Assembly: GCF_009176725.1 (NCBI RefSeq)
Contig: NZ_AP020337.1
Location: 62,001 to 126,000 of the forward strand
DNA: 64,000 bases
DNA from: Pseudomonas sp. KUIN-1
Lineage (GTDB): Bacteria; Pseudomonadota; Gammaproteobacteria; Pseudomonadales; Pseudomonadaceae
Reading direction: 5' to 3'
Shown here: positions 1 through 9,546 of the stretch, one piece after another
How positions within the stretch are numbered: the first letter of the stretch is position 1
Layout of the letters: every line of letters starts with the position of its first letter
Translations under genes and position numbers: made by a program
The notes under the pieces: generated by a model
The model's database searches: none
What the model saw: the letters and a program-made list of their open reading frames with translations, nothing else
What the model was told of the DNA's origin: nothing

Positions 1-997
1 CAGGTGTTGCCGGTGCGGCGGCGGGCGCGGCAGGTGCAGGCGTTGTCGGCTTGGCTGCAGCAGGCGCTGGCGTGGCCGGTTTGGCGGCGGCTGGCTTCAC
101 GGCAGGCTTGGCCGCAGGTTTGGCGACAGGCTTGGCTGCTGCTTTCACAGGTGCCTTGGCAGGTGCTTTGGCCGGAGCCTTGACGGGCGCTTTCACAGGC
201 GCTTTCGCCGCAGGTTTGGCGGCCGCCGCTTTTGCTGCTGCTGGTTTGGCAGCGCTGCTGGCGGTGGTCTTGGCAACCGGCGCCTTGGTGGCAGCAGGCT
301 TGGCCGCGGCCGGTTTAGCAGCAGTTGTCCTGGCTGCAGCAGGCTTGGCGGCCGTTGTCTTGGCTGCGACAGGCTTGGCTGCTGCAGTCGCCCGGGGGGC
401 CGGTTTGGCAGCGGCTTTTACCGGGGCCTTGGCAACAGCAGTTTTTGCGGCTGGCTTGGCAGCTGCGGAAGGCTTGGCGGCGGCCTTGGCGACTGGCTTG
501 GCGGCGGCTGTTTTAACCGGCGCTTTCGCTGCGGTTTTTGCCGGGGCTTTGGCAGCAGGTGTCTTGGCGACCGCTTTCGGTGCGACAGGCTTGGCATCGC
601 GAGTGGTCAGGATCTTGCCGACCGCCTCTTTCACACGACCAATACCCTGAGCCAGTTTCAGGCTTTCCTGGGCATCACGCTTGAGGTGCAGGATGTAAGT
701 GCGGGTTTCGGTCTGACGATCCTTGAGAGCGTCCAGCAACTCTTCCAGCTCGGACACGGCGCCTTTGGCCTTGGCCTGCGCCTTGGATTTTCCGGCGGTG
801 GCAGCATCCTGCAACTTGATGCGGGAGTTGTGCAGTTTTTCCTGCGCCTTGCCGCGCTGTTTCTCAAGCTTGGCGAGCAGTTTCTCGGCATCAGCCAAGG
901 CTTGGGAGCAGGCGTCTTCCAGATGTTCAAGCAAGCTGCCCGATAATTGTTGGAGCAAATGCAACGGAGTATTTACTGGCTTCTTTTTGGCCGACAT
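1..997 (-). CDS. algP: AlgP, histone H1-like alginate regulatory protein (3' end outside window)
   Basis: Lys/Ala/Pro-rich DNA-binding protein known in Pseudomonas as a histone-like regulator of alginate genes. The ATG at 997 follows a strong ribosome site (GGAGG seven bases upstream) and opens MSAKKKPVNTPLHLLQQL. Residues about 1-130 form a charged, probably coiled-coil helical domain. From about 135 to the window edge the protein is almost entirely KPAA, KAPVK and AAKP tandem repeats, like the tail of eukaryotic histone H1. The reading frame is still open at position 1, so the C-terminus is missing. The Ala-rich open frame on the plus strand here is an antisense shadow of these repeats. Gene order with the FKBP gene and algQ matches P. 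aeruginosa. The repeat number is expected to vary between strains (known of algP; not testable here). Confidence 0.93.
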   Translation of the reverse strand, partial: MSAKKKPVNTPLHLLQQLSGSLLEHLEDACSQALADAEKLLAKLEKQRGKAQEKLHNSRIKLQDAATAGKSKAQAKAKGAVSELEELLDALKDRQTETRTYILHLKRDAQESLKLAQGIGRVKEAVGKILTTRDAKPVAPKAVAKTPAAKAPAKTAAKAPVKTAAAKPVAKAAAKPSAAAKPAAKTAVAKAPVKAAAKPAPRATAAAKPVAAKTTAAKPAAARTTAAKPAAAKPAATKAPVAKTTASSAAKPAAAKAAAAKPAAKAPVKAPVKAPAKAPAKAPVKAAAKPVAKPAAKPAVKPAAAKPATPAPAAAKPTTPAPAAPAAAPATP

Positions 998-1213
998 GAC
1001 TTACCTCCTGGGTGACGAAATTGCGGCTCATACTAGGCTTCTGCGCGCATCGCCGCTAGGGCATCTTGACAGCATCCATGGGGCGCTGTTGCATACTCAG
1101 AGAAATGATTGCTCGGCACGATGCAAAGGCATTGTGAAATTCACATCACAAGACTCGTCACTACTCGCGCTGGCGCTGGCATAATCGCTGCCTTCCCAGG
1201 CCGGAGAGCATTA

Positions 1214-1891
1214 ATGTCGCGCTACCTGTTAACGTCGTTGTTCCTCTTGCTACCCCTGGCTCAGGCCGCCGAGGCGCCGCCTGCGTCCAGCGACGGCCAC
1301 GATCTCGCCTACAGCCTGGGCGCAAGCCTTGGCGAGCGGTTGCATCAGGAAGTCCCTGACCTGGACCTCAAGGCGCTGGTAGAAGGCTTGAAGCAGGCTT
1401 ATCAGGGCAAGCCGCTGGCGCTCAAGCAGGACCGCATCGACCAGATCCTGCGCGAGCATGACGCCGCTATCGCCCAGGCCGAGACTGCCGGTACGGATGC
1501 GCCGACCGAGGCGGCCCTCAAGGCCGAGCGCACGTTCATGGACAGCGAGAAGGCCAAGCCGGGTGTGAAGGTGCTGGCTGACGGGATTCTCATGACCGAG
1601 CTGACTCCTGGCACCGGCCCCAAGCCCAGTGCCGATGGCCGGGTTGAAGTGCGTTATGTCGGTCGCTTGCCGGACGGCACCATCTTCGATCAGAGCACCC
1701 AGCCCCAGTGGTTCCGGCTCGACAGCGTGATCAGCGGCTGGACCAGCGCCTTGCAGAACATGCCGACCGGCGCGAAGTGGCGGCTGGTGATCCCTTCGGA
1801 TCAGGCCTATGGTGCCGAGGGCGCTGGCGATCTGATCGATCCGTTTACCCCGCTGGTATTTGAAATCGAACTGGTTGCGGTTTCACAGTAA
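1214..1891 (+). CDS. FKBP-type peptidyl-prolyl cis-trans isomerase, exported
   Basis: Catalyses cis-trans isomerisation of proline bonds during folding, probably in the periplasm. The 225-residue product begins with a signal peptide (MSRYLLTSLFLLLPLAQAA, cleavage near residue 19). An FKBP N-terminal dimerisation region follows (about 25-115: DLAYSLGASLGERL) and then the FKBP catalytic domain (about 125-225: VEVRYVGRLPDGTIFDQS, then GWTSALQNMPTG). The aromatic pocket is partly altered, as in many Mip-like proteins. ATG 1214 is preferred to upstream in-frame starts because GGAGAG lies just upstream and the signal peptide starts there. It diverges from algP and converges on algQ, as in P. aeruginosa. 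Confidence 0.9.
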   Translation: MSRYLLTSLFLLLPLAQAAEAPPASSDGHDLAYSLGASLGERLHQEVPDLDLKALVEGLKQAYQGKPLALKQDRIDQILREHDAAIAQAETAGTDAPTEAALKAERTFMDSEKAKPGVKVLADGILMTELTPGTGPKPSADGRVEVRYVGRLPDGTIFDQSTQPQWFRLDSVISGWTSALQNMPTGAKWRLVIPSDQAYGAEGAGDLIDPFTPLVFEIELVAVSQ

Positions 1892-1921
1892 GCGGACGGA
1901 GACCGGCGTTCAGAAATGCGA

Positions 1922-1942
1922 AAGGGTGCAATAAGCACCCTT
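1922..1942. terminator. Hairpin between convergent FKBP gene and algQ
   Basis: An 8-bp perfect stem (AAGGGTGC / GCACCCTT) with an AATAA loop lies between two convergent stop codons. There is no good T-run on the plus side and only a weak T-rich stretch on the minus side, so it may be a weak bidirectional terminator. Function is inferred from position. Confidence 0.45.
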
Positions 1943-1968
1943 GGCGTGTAGCACTTGCATCAACCAGG

Positions 1969-2442
1969 TCACACCTGAGCGGCGATCTCTTCCTTGTGCG
2001 AGTTATGCAGGACTTCAATCAAGCAGTCTTCCAGCTCGAAACGCTCGTGCAGCAATTGCCCCAGCTGGTTGAACTCCCGGGCCACCGCCGTCGCATCCGA
2101 GCAGTCGCCCTTGTCGCAGCGATCATTGAACGTCAGCGCAAACTTGGTAATGAAGTCCAGACGCGGATAGATCGTGTCTGCCAGTTCGAGCCCACGTTTA
2201 TCGTTGAACGCTCGCGCTTCATCACCCAGTTGTTCGTAAACCTCGAAGTGCCCGGCGGAGACGTAATCCACAAGAATGCCGCAAAAGTTCTGCAAGCCTT
2301 CGCGGTCGGCTGCCAGCGCTGCGGGCGTGTCGCCCAGTGCATCGTAGGCTTCGACCAGTTTGAGACGGCTTTGAAGCCAGCGATCAATCAGCTTGTTCAC
2401 CCCGCCCCAGCGTTCCTGAGCATTCTGACAACTTTCCAGCAT
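1969..2442 (-). CDS. algQ: AlgQ / Rsd, anti-sigma70 factor
   Basis: Rsd-family protein that binds domain 4 of the housekeeping sigma factor. In Pseudomonas it is called AlgQ and affects alginate and siderophore expression. The 157-residue product starts [20 protein letters not shown], the family N-terminus. The all-helical body carries the usual conserved stretches ([41 protein letters not shown]). The ATG at 2442 is chosen over an upstream in-frame start at 2469 because it matches the family N-terminus and has a purine-rich GGGAAGAGAAG leader. Its neighbours, the FKBP gene and dsbB, match P. aeruginosa. Confidence 0.93.
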   Translation of the reverse strand: MLESCQNAQERWGGVNKLIDRWLQSRLKLVEAYDALGDTPAALAADREGLQNFCGILVDYVSAGHFEVYEQLGDEARAFNDKRGLELADTIYPRLDFITKFALTFNDRCDKGDCSDATAVAREFNQLGQLLHERFELEDCLIEVLHNSHKEEIAAQV

Positions 2443-2616
2443 GGTCTTCTCTCTTCCCTTCAGGGGCATGCAGTCCTGGGCCGGTCCTGGTAGTTGGCCG
2501 GGACCTGACCTGATAAATGCGTCAGGACAGCATATTTCCAGTGACGCGTGCGGCCCAGATTATGCCCGCTCGACAAGGCCATCAAGGTACGCAGGAGATA
2601 AAGTTCATACAAGCGT

Positions 2617-3144
2617 TTAATAGCCGCCCCGATCTCTGGTCGCCAGCCAGTGGCTCAATTCGCTGAAAAGAGGATACAGCGGCAGCAGCGCCAGGCCTGT
2701 AAATGCCAGCAGACTCCACTCTGGCAGGCTGATACCGAACAGGGTCCAGGTGATTTCGGCGCAAAACAGCGCGTCGCTTCGCAGCCGGTCGATGCACATA
2801 TCCAGGGAGAGCAGGCTCAATATTTGCTCCAGTCTGGTAATGAACGGTATCAATTGATCGGCCGAAGCGGTTTGCAGCCACACCTGTGTGCCTGCGCCAG
2901 CAAGCCCTGCCAGGGCGACCAGCAGAAGCCCCAGGCTGTAGCGGCGCGTGCCGGTCGGGCCTGGCGCGTGGCAGGCAGCACAGAGCGCCAGCACCCCACA
3001 GGCGATGAATGCAGCTCGCTGCACCATGCACAGAGTGCAAGGGTCGAGACCTGCGGCTTGCTGCAGGTAAAAGGCGACGCCAATGATTGATGCACAGGCC
3101 AGCGATGCCAGGAAGAACAGGAAGCGTGTGCGAGCCAGATACAT
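2617..3144 (-). CDS. dsbB: DsbB/DsbH-type disulfide bond formation membrane protein
   Basis: Inner-membrane quinone reductase that reoxidises DsbA-type thiol oxidases. About 175 residues with four predicted membrane helices. The first periplasmic loop carries the CTLC redox pair (LDPCTLCMVQRAAF). The second has two further cysteines (MCIDRLRSDALFCAE), so both DsbB cysteine pairs are present. The start is placed at the ATG at 3144 (MYLARTRFLFFLASLAC), which begins directly with the first membrane helix; upstream in-frame codons give a polar extension with no ribosome site. In P. aeruginosa the gene here, between algQ and hemY, is named dsbH, so either symbol is defensible. Confidence 0.9.
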   Translation of the reverse strand: MYLARTRFLFFLASLACASIIGVAFYLQQAAGLDPCTLCMVQRAAFIACGVLALCAACHAPGPTGTRRYSLGLLLVALAGLAGAGTQVWLQTASADQLIPFITRLEQILSLLSLDMCIDRLRSDALFCAEITWTLFGISLPEWSLLAFTGLALLPLYPLFSELSHWLATRDRGGY

Positions 3145-3328
3145 GGCAAATCCGTAACAAAGGACGAGACGATTACGGTAGAGGAAAGGGTGCGGCGCAT
3201 TCAAGGTGGCGGCGTACGGATGCGTCGCTGTTTACTGAGGAAAAAGAACACGCCGCTGCGTGGTTCTTTTACACATGGATGTAGGACGATTCTCACGCAT
3301 TGATCTTGACGGGCTGGTGAGGCAGCAC

Positions 3329-3353
3329 GGAGAGCCCTCACAGAGGACTCTCC
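3329..3353. terminator. Hairpin downstream of hemY
   Basis: An 11-bp stem (GGAGAGCCCTC / GAGGACTCTCC, with a single G-T wobble) and a 3-base loop lies directly after the hemY stop codon on the minus strand. No T-run follows on either strand, so it is a plausible 3'-end stabiliser or weak terminator rather than a canonical one. Confidence 0.4.
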
Positions 3354-3360
3354 GGCGGAT

Positions 3361-4605
3361 TCAGGCCTTGGTCAGCACCGGCAAGGGGCGCGACAGGAGG
3401 CGTTCGTCGAGCAGACCCAGACCCTCCTGAAACAGCTGATTGCTGCGATCCGTCTCACCCAGTTGGCCGAGCAGGCGAGCCAGCTCGGCGCAGGTTTCGG
3501 GATTGCGTTCCAGGCGCAGACTGCTCTCCAGATAATCCCGCGCCTTGCCCCACAGGCGGCCTTGCAGACAGATACGTCCCAGGCTCAGCAACAGGCTTGG
3601 ATCAGCAGGATGCTGCTTGAGCCAGCCCTCCGCCGTTTGCAGCTGCTTCAACGGGTCGTTGCCGCGAACCAGTCCATACAGACGCGCCAGATGGCTGTTG
3701 TACTCGCGCTTGAGGGCGCTACGAAGCACTTCTTCTGCCTGGGCTTCGGCACCCAGACGGCGCAATTGATCGGCATACGCCAGCACCAGTTGCGGCTCCT
3801 GACGTTGCGCAGAACCCAGCCCCTGCCAGGCGCTTTCCAGTGAAGGCAGACCGGTCGGTGCGCCTTCGATGCCTTCGCGGTACGCCGCCAGGCTAAGGTT
3901 TTCGCCCCAGGCGCGGCGTTCCAGCTCGGCCAGTTCCTTGGCTGGCAGGACCTTGTCCTTGCGCAGCTCCGGCATCAGACGGACCACATCGGACCAGTCA
4001 CCACGTTGCTGATACAGGCGTTGCAGTTGACGAAGCACCTGAGGGTTGTGCGGATGACGCTCTTTCATGGCCAGCAGTGTGGTCAGCGCACCTTCGGTGT
4101 CGCCACGGTCCTGCTGCAGTTGAGCGTGATTCAGGGCAATCGCCAGCTCGGCTTGTGGCTGACGCTCGAGCGCGCGTTCCAGCAAGGCGTCGCAGTCTTC
4201 GTAACGGCCCTGCTCGTTGGCAGCACGTGCAGCGCCGATGTAGTAGAGCAGCGGATGCGTATCGGCTTCGGCGGCGCGTTGCAGATGACGTTGGGCGCTG
4301 GACCAGCGTCCCTCGGCAAGGTCCATCTGGCCTTGCTCGATAGCTATTTGCACGCGACGACGGCGGTTGCGGCGCGACCATGGGTTGACCACGCGGCCTG
4401 AGGTCGTCAGCAGGGTGATCAGCAGCCTCAGCAGTGCGATCACCAGTAACGCAACGACCAGCAACGCCAGGGTTGCCCACAGACTCGATTCATAGCGGAA
4501 GTTCTGATAGGCGATCAGGACATAGCCGGAATGCTCGGCGATGGCGACCCCGATCAGCGCCGCAGCGGCGATCGCGATGAATAACAGCACATAGAAGCGC
4601 TTCAT
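3361..4605 (-). CDS. hemY: HemY-type TPR membrane protein
   Basis: Proteobacterial HemY (not the Gram-positive protoporphyrinogen oxidase of the same name), the last gene of the hemCDXY operon, proposed to act in porphyrin metabolism. The 414-residue product has two N-terminal membrane helices (about 4-23 and 40-62) and the HemY_N domain. Tandem tetratricopeptide repeats follow (for example LLYYIGAARAANEQGRYEDCD, DPSLLLSLGRICLQGRLWGKA) to the C-terminus, presumably periplasmic or cytoplasmic scaffold repeats. Its ATG overlaps the hemX stop by four bases (ATGA), implying translational coupling. Confidence 0.9.
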   Translation of the reverse strand: MKRFYVLLFIAIAAAALIGVAIAEHSGYVLIAYQNFRYESSLWATLALLVVALLVIALLRLLITLLTTSGRVVNPWSRRNRRRRVQIAIEQGQMDLAEGRWSSAQRHLQRAAEADTHPLLYYIGAARAANEQGRYEDCDALLERALERQPQAELAIALNHAQLQQDRGDTEGALTTLLAMKERHPHNPQVLRQLQRLYQQRGDWSDVVRLMPELRKDKVLPAKELAELERRAWGENLSLAAYREGIEGAPTGLPSLESAWQGLGSAQRQEPQLVLAYADQLRRLGAEAQAEEVLRSALKREYNSHLARLYGLVRGNDPLKQLQTAEGWLKQHPADPSLLLSLGRICLQGRLWGKARDYLESSLRLERNPETCAELARLLGQLGETDRSNQLFQEGLGLLDERLLSRPLPVLTKA

Positions 4606-5723
4606 CGGCTGGTCCCCTGTTGCGCCTCGGCTGGCTGGCCGGCAGCGTGACGGCGTTCAAGGTAGGCCTGCACGGCGCTCAGGGTTGGTGCCAGATCCGG
4701 TGTCTTCACCGATACCGGCTGGCTGGCAACGGCATCAAGCCCTTGGCCGAGCGCCTTGCCCTGTGGGTCGTCCTGATCGAAGTTGGCTTTCAGAACGCTC
4801 TGCGCTTCGGTGATGGCCTTGGAATAAACCTCGGGCTCGCCGTTAAGCGCTGCCCACTGCGCCTGCTCCAGCGCCAGGCTCAGGGCCAGACGCACCTGCG
4901 AAAGGCTCTGGCCGGCGAGTACCGGGCGGATGTCCTTGTCGGCGTTGAAATCGATACGGAAGTAATGGGAGATCTCGTCCCACCACTGCGACCACCGGCT
5001 GGTTTCGGTCTTGTCAGCGGTCAGCCCCATAAGCGACTCGCCCTTGTCTGCGTATTCGGGAGCCAGCTTGTTGAGCTGTACAGCCTGCTCACGCAAGGCA
5101 GCCAGTTGCAGAAACAGCCCGGTGCGGTCCGGCTGCTCGACGCTGCGCAGGGCGGCAAGGCTCTTGGCCAGTTGCTCGCGGGCAGCGAAGGAGCCTGGAT
5201 CATCCTGCTCACGCAGAATTTCGTCGGCACCCTGAACCAGCGCCTGCGCACTGTTGATGTCCTGCAGCGCTGAAAGGCGCAGGCTGGCCAGACGCAGCAG
5301 ATGTTCGGCCTCGGCCAGACGCCAGTCCTTGCGGCTCGCCCCCAGCACGGTTTCGAGTCGCTGGCTGAGGCGCTGCTGATCGCCTTGCAATTGCGCGACC
5401 AGACGGCGGCTGTCTTCCAGCTGATTGGCGGGCGGGAATTGCGCGATACGTGCGCTCAGTTGCTGGTCATTCTGCGCCAGCACCAGGGTCTGTTCGGCGA
5501 TGTCCTCGACCTGTCCGCGCTGTTGCTGGTGCCCGGCCTGCAACATGCGCAGTTGCCAGACTCCCCAGCCGGCGACGGCGATACCGGCAATTGCCAGCAG
5601 CAAGGCCAGGAATACCAGACCACTGTTGCGGCTGCCGGTGCGCTCGGTGCGGACTGGCTCAGGCTTGGATGCAGGCGTTTTCAACACCGATTCTTCGTCT
5701 TTAGGCAAGGCTGTTTCGCTCAC
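4602..5723 (-). CDS. hemX: HemX, membrane protein of the hemCDXY operon
   Basis: HemX-family protein, often annotated as a putative uroporphyrinogen-III methyltransferase although no methyltransferase motif is visible. It has an acidic N-terminal tail, one membrane helix near residues 32-52 (SGLVFLALLLAIAGIAVAG) and a long coiled-coil region (QQQRGQVEDIAEQTLVLAQN onwards). The HemX domain (WSQWWDEISHYFRIDF) follows. I place the start at GTG 5723 (VSETALPKDEE), which has AAGGA eight bases upstream. The ATG at 5732 has its purine tract immediately adjacent, and the longest frame would run back into hemD. It lies 53 bases after hemD and overlaps hemY. Confidence 0.88.
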   Translation of the reverse strand: MSETALPKDEESVLKTPASKPEPVRTERTGSRNSGLVFLALLLAIAGIAVAGWGVWQLRMLQAGHQQQRGQVEDIAEQTLVLAQNDQQLSARIAQFPPANQLEDSRRLVAQLQGDQQRLSQRLETVLGASRKDWRLAEAEHLLRLASLRLSALQDINSAQALVQGADEILREQDDPGSFAAREQLAKSLAALRSVEQPDRTGLFLQLAALREQAVQLNKLAPEYADKGESLMGLTADKTETSRWSQWWDEISHYFRIDFNADKDIRPVLAGQSLSQVRLALSLALEQAQWAALNGEPEVYSKAITEAQSVLKANFDQDDPQGKALGQGLDAVASQPVSVKTPDLAPTLSAVQAYLERRHAAGQPAEAQQGTSR

Positions 5724-5776
5724 GTATCCCATCCTTTGCATTTTGGCGTAATAGCGTAAACGACAGGTGTCGATCA

Positions 5777-6550
5777 TTACGCCTTGACGGCAGGCTGAGG
5801 TTGTTCCCGCAACGCTGCCAGCAATGCCGCGGCGCTGGCGCCACGACAATCAATAACGGTCCGTGCTCCGGCTGCCCGCGCAATGCTGGCAACCCGGGGG
5901 CTCGGTACAAACAGCGGCAGATCGGCCAGGTCCGGCCATGAATCCCCCGCCAACTGAAGCAAATGTTCAAAACCCTGCCCACTGCTGACCACCAGCCCGT
6001 TCAAGCGTTCCACCGCGACACGTTGCGCCAGGGCGCCGGGCGCATGCTGCGGCAGGTAGCGACGATACAGCGGCAGGTAATCAACGCCCACCCCCAGCCC
6101 GCGCAGTTGCTCGGCCAACAGTTCGCGTCCCTCGTCACCGCGCATGATCAACACACGGCTTCCCGGTACGGCAATCGCCTGTTTGAGGCGCGGCAGTTCA
6201 AGCAAGGCTTCGCTGTCGTCGCCCTGCTCCGGCCAGCTCGCATCGAGCCCGTAATCGACCAGTATCTGCCCGGTTGCTGAACCCACACTGAACCAGGGTT
6301 GCAGGGGCGGTTGCGGCCATACTTCGTCGATCAGTTCGATGGCCAGTCGCGCGGCCGGCTTGCTGACCACGATCACTGCACAATAATTGAGCAGCTCGAA
6401 AATGATCGAACGCTGTGCAGGCGTCAAGGGCAACGGCTCGGTTTCAAGCAGGGGCAGGCTGCTGCTGAAGATACCGGCCTCGGCCAGCACCCTGGCCAGC
6501 GCTGCCGACTCTTCGGCCGGGCGGGTCAGCAGCAGACGCCAGCCATTCAT
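5777..6550 (-). CDS. hemD: Uroporphyrinogen-III synthase
   Basis: Cyclises hydroxymethylbilane to uroporphyrinogen III in tetrapyrrole (heme, siroheme, B12) synthesis. The 257-residue, two-lobed protein starts [22 protein letters not shown], the usual HemD N-terminus. Further family features are [14 protein letters not shown], the DSEALLELP region and the C-terminal [14 protein letters not shown] segment. The family has low sequence conservation, so identification rests on this pattern plus position. The start codon overlaps the hemC stop (ATGA), indicating co-translation with the enzyme making its substrate. Confidence 0.94.
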   Translation of the reverse strand: MNGWRLLLTRPAEESAALARVLAEAGIFSSSLPLLETEPLPLTPAQRSIIFELLNYCAVIVVSKPAARLAIELIDEVWPQPPLQPWFSVGSATGQILVDYGLDASWPEQGDDSEALLELPRLKQAIAVPGSRVLIMRGDEGRELLAEQLRGLGVGVDYLPLYRRYLPQHAPGALAQRVAVERLNGLVVSSGQGFEHLLQLAGDSWPDLADLPLFVPSPRVASIARAAGARTVIDCRGASAAALLAALREQPQPAVKA

Positions 6551-7488
6551 TCGTTATTGGCCTCGCCATAGACCGCTTTCAGAATGTCGGCGGCACCCTG
6601 CTCCAGCAGCGCTTCGGCCACCTGCACACCCAGTGCCTGGGCGGATGTCTGGGGTGCCCGGGCATCCGCGTGCAGCAACACGCTGCCGGACGGATCACCC
6701 ACCAGGCCGCGCAACCAGACGTCATCGCCTTCCAGTACGGCGTAGCAGGCGATCGGTACCTGACAGCCCCCGTTGAGGTGCTTGTTCAGCGAACGCTCGG
6801 CAATCACGCGCACGGCGGTGTCTTCGTGGTGCAGAGGGGCAAGCAGCGCATGAATTTCGGCGTCGACGCTACGGCATTCGATACCCACCGCGCCCTGGCC
6901 ACCGGCTGGCAGGCTGTCATCGACGCTGATCGCCGAGGTGATGCGGTCTTCGAAACCCAGGCGGATCAGGCCGGCGGCGGCGAGGATGATGGCGTCGTAC
7001 TCACCGGCATCGAGCTTGGCCAGACGGGTATTGACGTTGCCGCGCAGGAAACGGATCTGCAGGTCGGGTCGACGCGCCAGCAATTGGGCCTGACGGCGCA
7101 GGCTGGAGGTGCCGACAATGCTGCCCGCCGGTAACTGGTCCAGGCTGGCAAAGGTGTTGGAGACGAATGCATCGCGCGGGTCTTCACGCTCGCAGATGCA
7201 GAACAGGCCCAGGCCTTGTGGAAAATCCATCGGCACGTCTTTCATCGAATGCACGGCGATGTCGGCGTTGTTTTCCAGAAGCGCGGTTTCCAGCTCCTTG
7301 ACGAACAGCCCTTTGCCACCGATTTTCGACAGCGGGGAGTCGAGCAGTTTGTCGCCACGGCTGACCATGGGCACCAACGTCACGAGCAGGCCGGGGTGGG
7401 CCTGTTCCAGGCGGGCCTTGACGTATTCTGCCTGCCAGAGTGCCAACGCGCTTTTGCGAGTGGCGATGCGGATTTCGCGAGAGGACAT
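6547..7488 (-). CDS. hemC: Hydroxymethylbilane synthase (porphobilinogen deaminase)
   Basis: Condenses four porphobilinogens into hydroxymethylbilane in the cytosol. The 313-residue product begins [20 protein letters not shown]. Conserved stretches include [18 protein letters not shown], the arginine-rich [10 protein letters not shown], and [13 protein letters not shown]. The cofactor-attachment cysteine is in the [12 protein letters not shown] segment, which carries the dipyrromethane cofactor in this family. The start is set at ATG 7488 rather than the longer in-frame start at 7533, whose 15 extra residues are unlike the family. It is the first gene of the hemCDXY operon, divergent in function but co-oriented with algR upstream. 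Confidence 0.96.
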   Translation of the reverse strand: MSSREIRIATRKSALALWQAEYVKARLEQAHPGLLVTLVPMVSRGDKLLDSPLSKIGGKGLFVKELETALLENNADIAVHSMKDVPMDFPQGLGLFCICEREDPRDAFVSNTFASLDQLPAGSIVGTSSLRRQAQLLARRPDLQIRFLRGNVNTRLAKLDAGEYDAIILAAAGLIRLGFEDRITSAISVDDSLPAGGQGAVGIECRSVDAEIHALLAPLHHEDTAVRVIAERSLNKHLNGGCQVPIACYAVLEGDDVWLRGLVGDPSGSVLLHADARAPQTSAQALGVQVAEALLEQGAADILKAVYGEANNE

Positions 7489-7720
7489 TGAACAATCCGT
7501 ACTGAGTGAATGCGACGGATAATAACAGCTCAATCCCGGTCAGGGCGGCTTCGGCGCCGATTGGGAATTGCTTCAGACACCAAGCCGATCAATCAATCGG
7601 CAGTGCCTGAGGGGCGCATGAGGAAGGCTGCCCGCGGGCCAGCCGAAAAACACATGAATCCGGGATTGCCCCCCGTTCCATGAATCGGCCCGCGCGCAGA
7701 GGCTCCAGAGCGGCGAAGCG

Positions 7721-8467
7721 CTAGAGCTGCTGCATCATTTTGCGGACACCGGCGACGTGGCGGCGGCTGACGATCAACGCATCGCCATTGAGGCCTCTGA
7801 GGAACAGCTGGAAATGCCCCAGCGGGGTGCGCTGCAACCGTTCTATTCGCTCGCGGGCCACCAGCGCATTGCGGTGAATGCGCACGAAGCGGTCGCCGAA
7901 CTCGTCTTCCAGCGCCTTGAGCGGTTCGTCCAGCAGCACTTCGCCGCCCTCGTGGCGCAAGGTCACGTACTTGTGATCGGCGATAAAGTAGATCACCTGA
8001 TCCAGCGGAATCAGCTCGATGCCTTTGCGGGTACGCGCGCTGATATGGCTGCGTGGCCCTGATCCGCTTTCGGCAGCCGGGCGGGTCAACGCCGCCAGTT
8101 GCACACGGTTCGGCCGCTCGGCTTTGCGCAACGCTTCGACAAGGTGCTCGGAACGCACGGGCTTGACCAGATAGCCCACCGCACTGACCTGGAAAGCTTC
8201 CAGGGCGAACTCATCATGGGCGGTGCAAAAGACCACTGCAGGCGGTGCTTCCCGCTCGCACAGCCGCGCTGCGACCTGGAGGCCATCGAGACCCGGCATG
8301 CGGATATCGAGCAGCACTACGTCCGGTTTGTGGGCCTCGATCAGCGCCAAGGCTTCTTCGCCATTGGACGCGCTGGGTTCCAGTACTCGATAACCCTCGA
8401 TTTCATTGACCATGCGGCTCAATCGCTCGCGGGCCAGGGGTTCGTCATCAACGATCAGGACATTCAT
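7721..8467 (-). CDS. algR: AlgR, LytTR-type response regulator
   Basis: Transcriptional regulator of alginate, type IV pili and virulence in Pseudomonas. 248 residues: receiver domain 1-120 with acidic pocket VDDEP, phosphoacceptor Asp54 (VVLLDIRMPG) and the conserved Lys (GYLVKPV). A LytTR DNA-binding domain follows at about 140-245 (ARTRKGIELIPLDQVIYF, FVRIHRNALVARERI). The start is ATG 8467, which overlaps the algZ stop by four bases; the longer frame to 8500 would run into algZ. Cotranscription with the sensor gene is implied. Length and Asp54 agree with the P. aeruginosa protein. Confidence 0.96.
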   Translation of the reverse strand: MNVLIVDDEPLARERLSRMVNEIEGYRVLEPSASNGEEALALIEAHKPDVVLLDIRMPGLDGLQVAARLCEREAPPAVVFCTAHDEFALEAFQVSAVGYLVKPVRSEHLVEALRKAERPNRVQLAALTRPAAESGSGPRSHISARTRKGIELIPLDQVIYFIADHKYVTLRHEGGEVLLDEPLKALEDEFGDRFVRIHRNALVARERIERLQRTPLGHFQLFLRGLNGDALIVSRRHVAGVRKMMQQL

Positions 8468-9546
8468 ATAGCTCTGGCTTCCTGCGTGAGTCTCGCACAA
8501 GGATAGCGTAGACAGGTGTAGTGACGACCGTCACGGCGCTCCACGCTCAGACTGGCGTGCGGGCCAAAAAGTGCCGCAATTCGTGCGCCTATATTCGTCA
8601 GAGCTTGCTGAGTACCGTTGGAAGTCTGCCGATTGGCAACTTCTTCATAGGGATTGCTGACGCTCAATATGAACTCTCCCCCTTCATAGTTCGCTTCGAC
8701 TGTTACAACGCCCCCTTCGACCCGCGGAGCAATGCCATAAATCAAAGCGTTTTCAAGTAATGGCTGCAAGGTTAGCTGGGGGATCGGCAAGTCATCGGGA
8801 ATTGCGCTCACCCTCCAGTCCAACTGTAGACGCTCGCCAAGACGATATTGCTCAATCGATAAATATCGTTTTGCCAATGCCAGCTCTTCACCCCATGTCA
8901 CCAGGCTGCCCGGCTTGGCCAGACTGGCGCGAAACAGGTCCGAAAGATCCAGCACCGCCTGCTCGGCCTTGACCGGGTTGCTGGCCACCAGACTGGCGAT
9001 ACTGTTGAGTGTGTTGAAGAGGAAATGCGGGCGGATGCGCGCTTGCAGCGATTCGATCCTGGCGCGCAGTTCGCCCTGTTGCTGCTTGCGCCACTGACTC
9101 TGCAGATAGAAATAGCGCAGCATCAGGGCCGACATGATCAGGGCAATCGTCGAGTAGCGCAGATAACGCTCGACCATGCCGCTGACCGAAATCCGCCCGG
9201 TAAGCTGACAGACATCGGTAACGGCTGTGCACAACAGCGTCAGGCCGACCACCAAAAGGCAACTGAGCATGCCTGCCAGCCCCGGCGTCAATCGCGCCAG
9301 CCAGGGCCGCAAGCCGCACAGCAGCGCCGCGGACAGTAGCACGATCCATTGCACGAACAGCGACATCAACGCCAGGCGTACCCAGTCGAAGCCGCTGCGC
9401 ATCGGTTCCACCAGCACCAGAACCAGCACCAGCAGCTCCGCCAGCACGACGAGCACCAGCAATGCCTGCGGCAGGCACAGTTCAGGGAGGAAAAAGTCTT
9501 TGCCGGGCGCGGGCCGGGCGTCGTGTTTCACAGGTTCGATTCGCAT
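8464..9546 (-). CDS. algZ: AlgZ (FimS), LytS-like sensor histidine kinase
   Basis: Membrane sensor partner of AlgR. 360 residues with hydrophobic membrane helices in about residues 27-150 (LLVLVVLAELLVLVLVLVEP and several more). The His_kinase domain has the phospho-accepting motif RPHFLFNTLNS (His174), typical of the LytS/YehU family rather than of HisKA kinases. The C-terminal ATPase lobe is divergent: an N-box-like LQPLLENALIYG is visible, then NIGARIAALFG. Its stop codon overlaps the algR start. It diverges from argH across about 130 bases. Confidence 0.94.
   Translation of the reverse strand: MRIEPVKHDARPAPGKDFFLPELCLPQALLVLVVLAELLVLVLVLVEPMRSGFDWVRLALMSLFVQWIVLLSAALLCGLRPWLARLTPGLAGMLSCLLVVGLTLLCTAVTDVCQLTGRISVSGMVERYLRYSTIALIMSALMLRYFYLQSQWRKQQQGELRARIESLQARIRPHFLFNTLNSIASLVASNPVKAEQAVLDLSDLFRASLAKPGSLVTWGEELALAKRYLSIEQYRLGERLQLDWRVSAIPDDLPIPQLTLQPLLENALIYGIAPRVEGGVVTVEANYEGGEFILSVSNPYEEVANRQTSNGTQQALTNIGARIAALFGPHASLSVERRDGRHYTCLRYPCARLTQEARAI

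Noticed and set aside
51..650. A 199-residue Ala/Gly/Leu-rich frame on the plus strand
   Set aside because: It is the antisense of the AlgP repeat tail; the minus frame has the conserved AlgP N-terminus and ribosome site.
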